DNA of 64,000 nt. Origin: Ectothiorhodospiraceae bacterium (GTDB lineage Bacteria > Pseudomonadota > Gammaproteobacteria > Nitrococcales > Aquisalimonadaceae). A program made the translations under genes and the position numbers. Shown here piece after piece: positions 63,299-64,000 of the stretch (positions are counted from its first letter, which is position 1; each line of letters begins with the position of its first letter). Below the pieces are notes generated by a model, which was not told the DNA's origin, searched no databases, and worked only from the letters and a program-made list of their open reading frames with translations. Location of the stretch: the NCBI GenBank assembly GCA_003565775.1, contig PXAT01000194.1, positions 1 to 64,000 of the forward strand, in the 5' to 3' direction.

Positions 63299-64000
63299 CC
63301 CGCAACCCCCGTCATCAGCGCCAGCAGCGCAACGACGAAGCCAGCAATATCGCCACCGCGGACCTGCCCTGGGCGGTGATGGGCGCGCTCGCGCTGGTAC
63401 TGGTGGTGCTGCTCTTGCTGGTCAATCCGGTCACGCCACCGGTCGACCCGGACGACAGCGCGTTGCACGTGACCGCGGAATGGGACCCGGCTCTGCCCGA
63501 GCGGCACCGCGAGAACCCCTTGCCGGAGCGCGAAGCCGTACTGACCCGGGACGATGCCCTCATTCAGCCCGGACACTCGTATGCCGATGTCGATCTGTGG
63601 GCGGTCTACATGGATCCTGCCGGTGACTGCCAGGTGGTCGGTTACCCGACACACATTCGCCAGTCGGCGCTGCTGCGGCTTGATCAGGACGACCGGGGCT
63701 GGCAGGGAGACGAAGCTCGCGAGAATCTCAATCTGGAGGTGGTAGGCGCGCGTACGGTGACGCTGCCTCGGGGGCGCTACATGGCCAGCGTGCACCTCTA
63801 CAATGCGAACGAGGAACCGTTGCCAGTGGTCACTACCCTGCGCGTGGTGATCAATCGCGACCGACCCAATCAGCGGAGCTTCCGCTGGGACATCCCCCTG
63901 GAACGGCCACGTCAGGAAGTGGGCGTCAGCTTCCAGATCGACGATGAGGGCGAACTTGTGGAAGGTTCGATGACGGAGCCCGGGGACATGCGACTCGCCA
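63295..64000 (+). CDS. Single-pass envelope protein, partner of the channel protein (partial)
   Basis: An open frame of at least 235 codons, cut by the window end. The first 22 residues are cytoplasmic and polar. A transmembrane segment follows (LPWAVMGALALVLVVLLLLV, about 24-43) and then a periplasmic domain predicted rich in beta-strands. Asp23 sits at the start of the membrane segment, the place of the proton-carrying Asp in MotB and TolR. The periplasmic part (about 45-235) matches no family I recognise, and no OmpA-like motif is visible before the cut. Four-base overlap with the channel gene indicates a complex. Confidence 0.65.
   Translation, partial: MTRNPRHQRQQRNDEASNIATADLPWAVMGALALVLVVLLLLVNPVTPPVDPDDSALHVTAEWDPALPERHRENPLPEREAVLTRDDALIQPGHSYADVDLWAVYMDPAGDCQVVGYPTHIRQSALLRLDQDDRGWQGDEARENLNLEVVGARTVTLPRGRYMASVHLYNANEEPLPVVTTLRVVINRDRPNQRSFRWDIPLERPRQEVGVSFQIDDEGELVEGSMTEPGDMRLA

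Noticed and set aside
62438-64000. Zorya (ZorA/ZorB) defence system
   Set aside because: The channel protein is too short for ZorA and lacks its long tail. The partner shows no OmpA-like domain before the window end and no zorC/D/E genes are visible.

Overview
The window is a stretch of gammaproteobacterial chromosome. It has high GC, dense housekeeping operons, short overlaps between genes (ATGA, TGATG) and almost no accessory DNA. The order rpsB-tsf-pyrH-frr-uppS-cdsA-dxr-rseP-bamA-skp-lpxD-fabZ-lpxA-lpxB-rnhB, the nlpD/rpoS neighbourhood and an RpfE-like gene beside recJ fit a Chromatiales/Xanthomonadales-type lineage. I cannot name the genus from sequence alone. I saw no prophage, complete insertion sequence, CRISPR array or rRNA.

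Layout. 1-1352: a tRNA-like fragment at the edge, tRNA-Ser(UGA) with its terminator, and pyrD. 1511-6673 (+): an orphan ParA with a DUF6231-like partner, a siroheme sulfite/nitrite reductase with a DUF934 partner, and a type II NADH dehydrogenase. 6832-8992 (-): an alpha/beta hydrolase and an MFS transporter, divergent from pepN and prc (+, 9115-13941). 14226-19545 (-): hom-thrC-rpfE-like-recJ. 19799-20200 (+): an Mth938-domain protein. 20226-25111 (-): surE-pcm-yqaA-nlpD-(CMD-like)-rpoS. 25290-25823 (+): an Smr-domain protein. 25926-38460 (-): dnaE-accA-tilS-pyrG-kdsA-eno-ftsB-ispD-ispF-truD. 38670-41546 (+): a second lpxA with gnnA- and gnnB-like genes. 41670-56181 (-): the large rpsB-to-rnhB block. 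56502-62213 (+): map-glnD, then an ABC-F ATPase. 62438-64000 (+): a MotA/TolQ-like channel protein and a single-pass partner cut by the window edge.

Most genes serve translation, envelope building (lipid A, outer-membrane assembly, undecaprenyl and CDP-diacylglycerol synthesis), isoprenoid precursors and stress survival (rpoS, surE, pcm). The most interesting biology is a second lipid A entry module. An lpxA paralogue sits with GnnA/GnnB-like enzymes, which in Acidithiobacillus make UDP-GlcNAc3N, while the canonical lpxD-fabZ-lpxA-lpxB operon lies just downstream on the other strand. The two LpxA copies differ at the acyl-length ruler residue (Gly versus Met), so they should use different acyl chains and perhaps different sugars.

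Other points of note: a roughly 490-bp intergenic repeat with terminal inverted repeats behind glnD and a shortened relative between prc and recJ; a short motif from its ends recurring at stop codons; a GTAG-type REP; a Cys-rich insertion in threonine synthase; a 20-bp perfect palindrome upstream of surE; and an intrinsic terminator inside the rpsB/map divergent region that could attenuate map.
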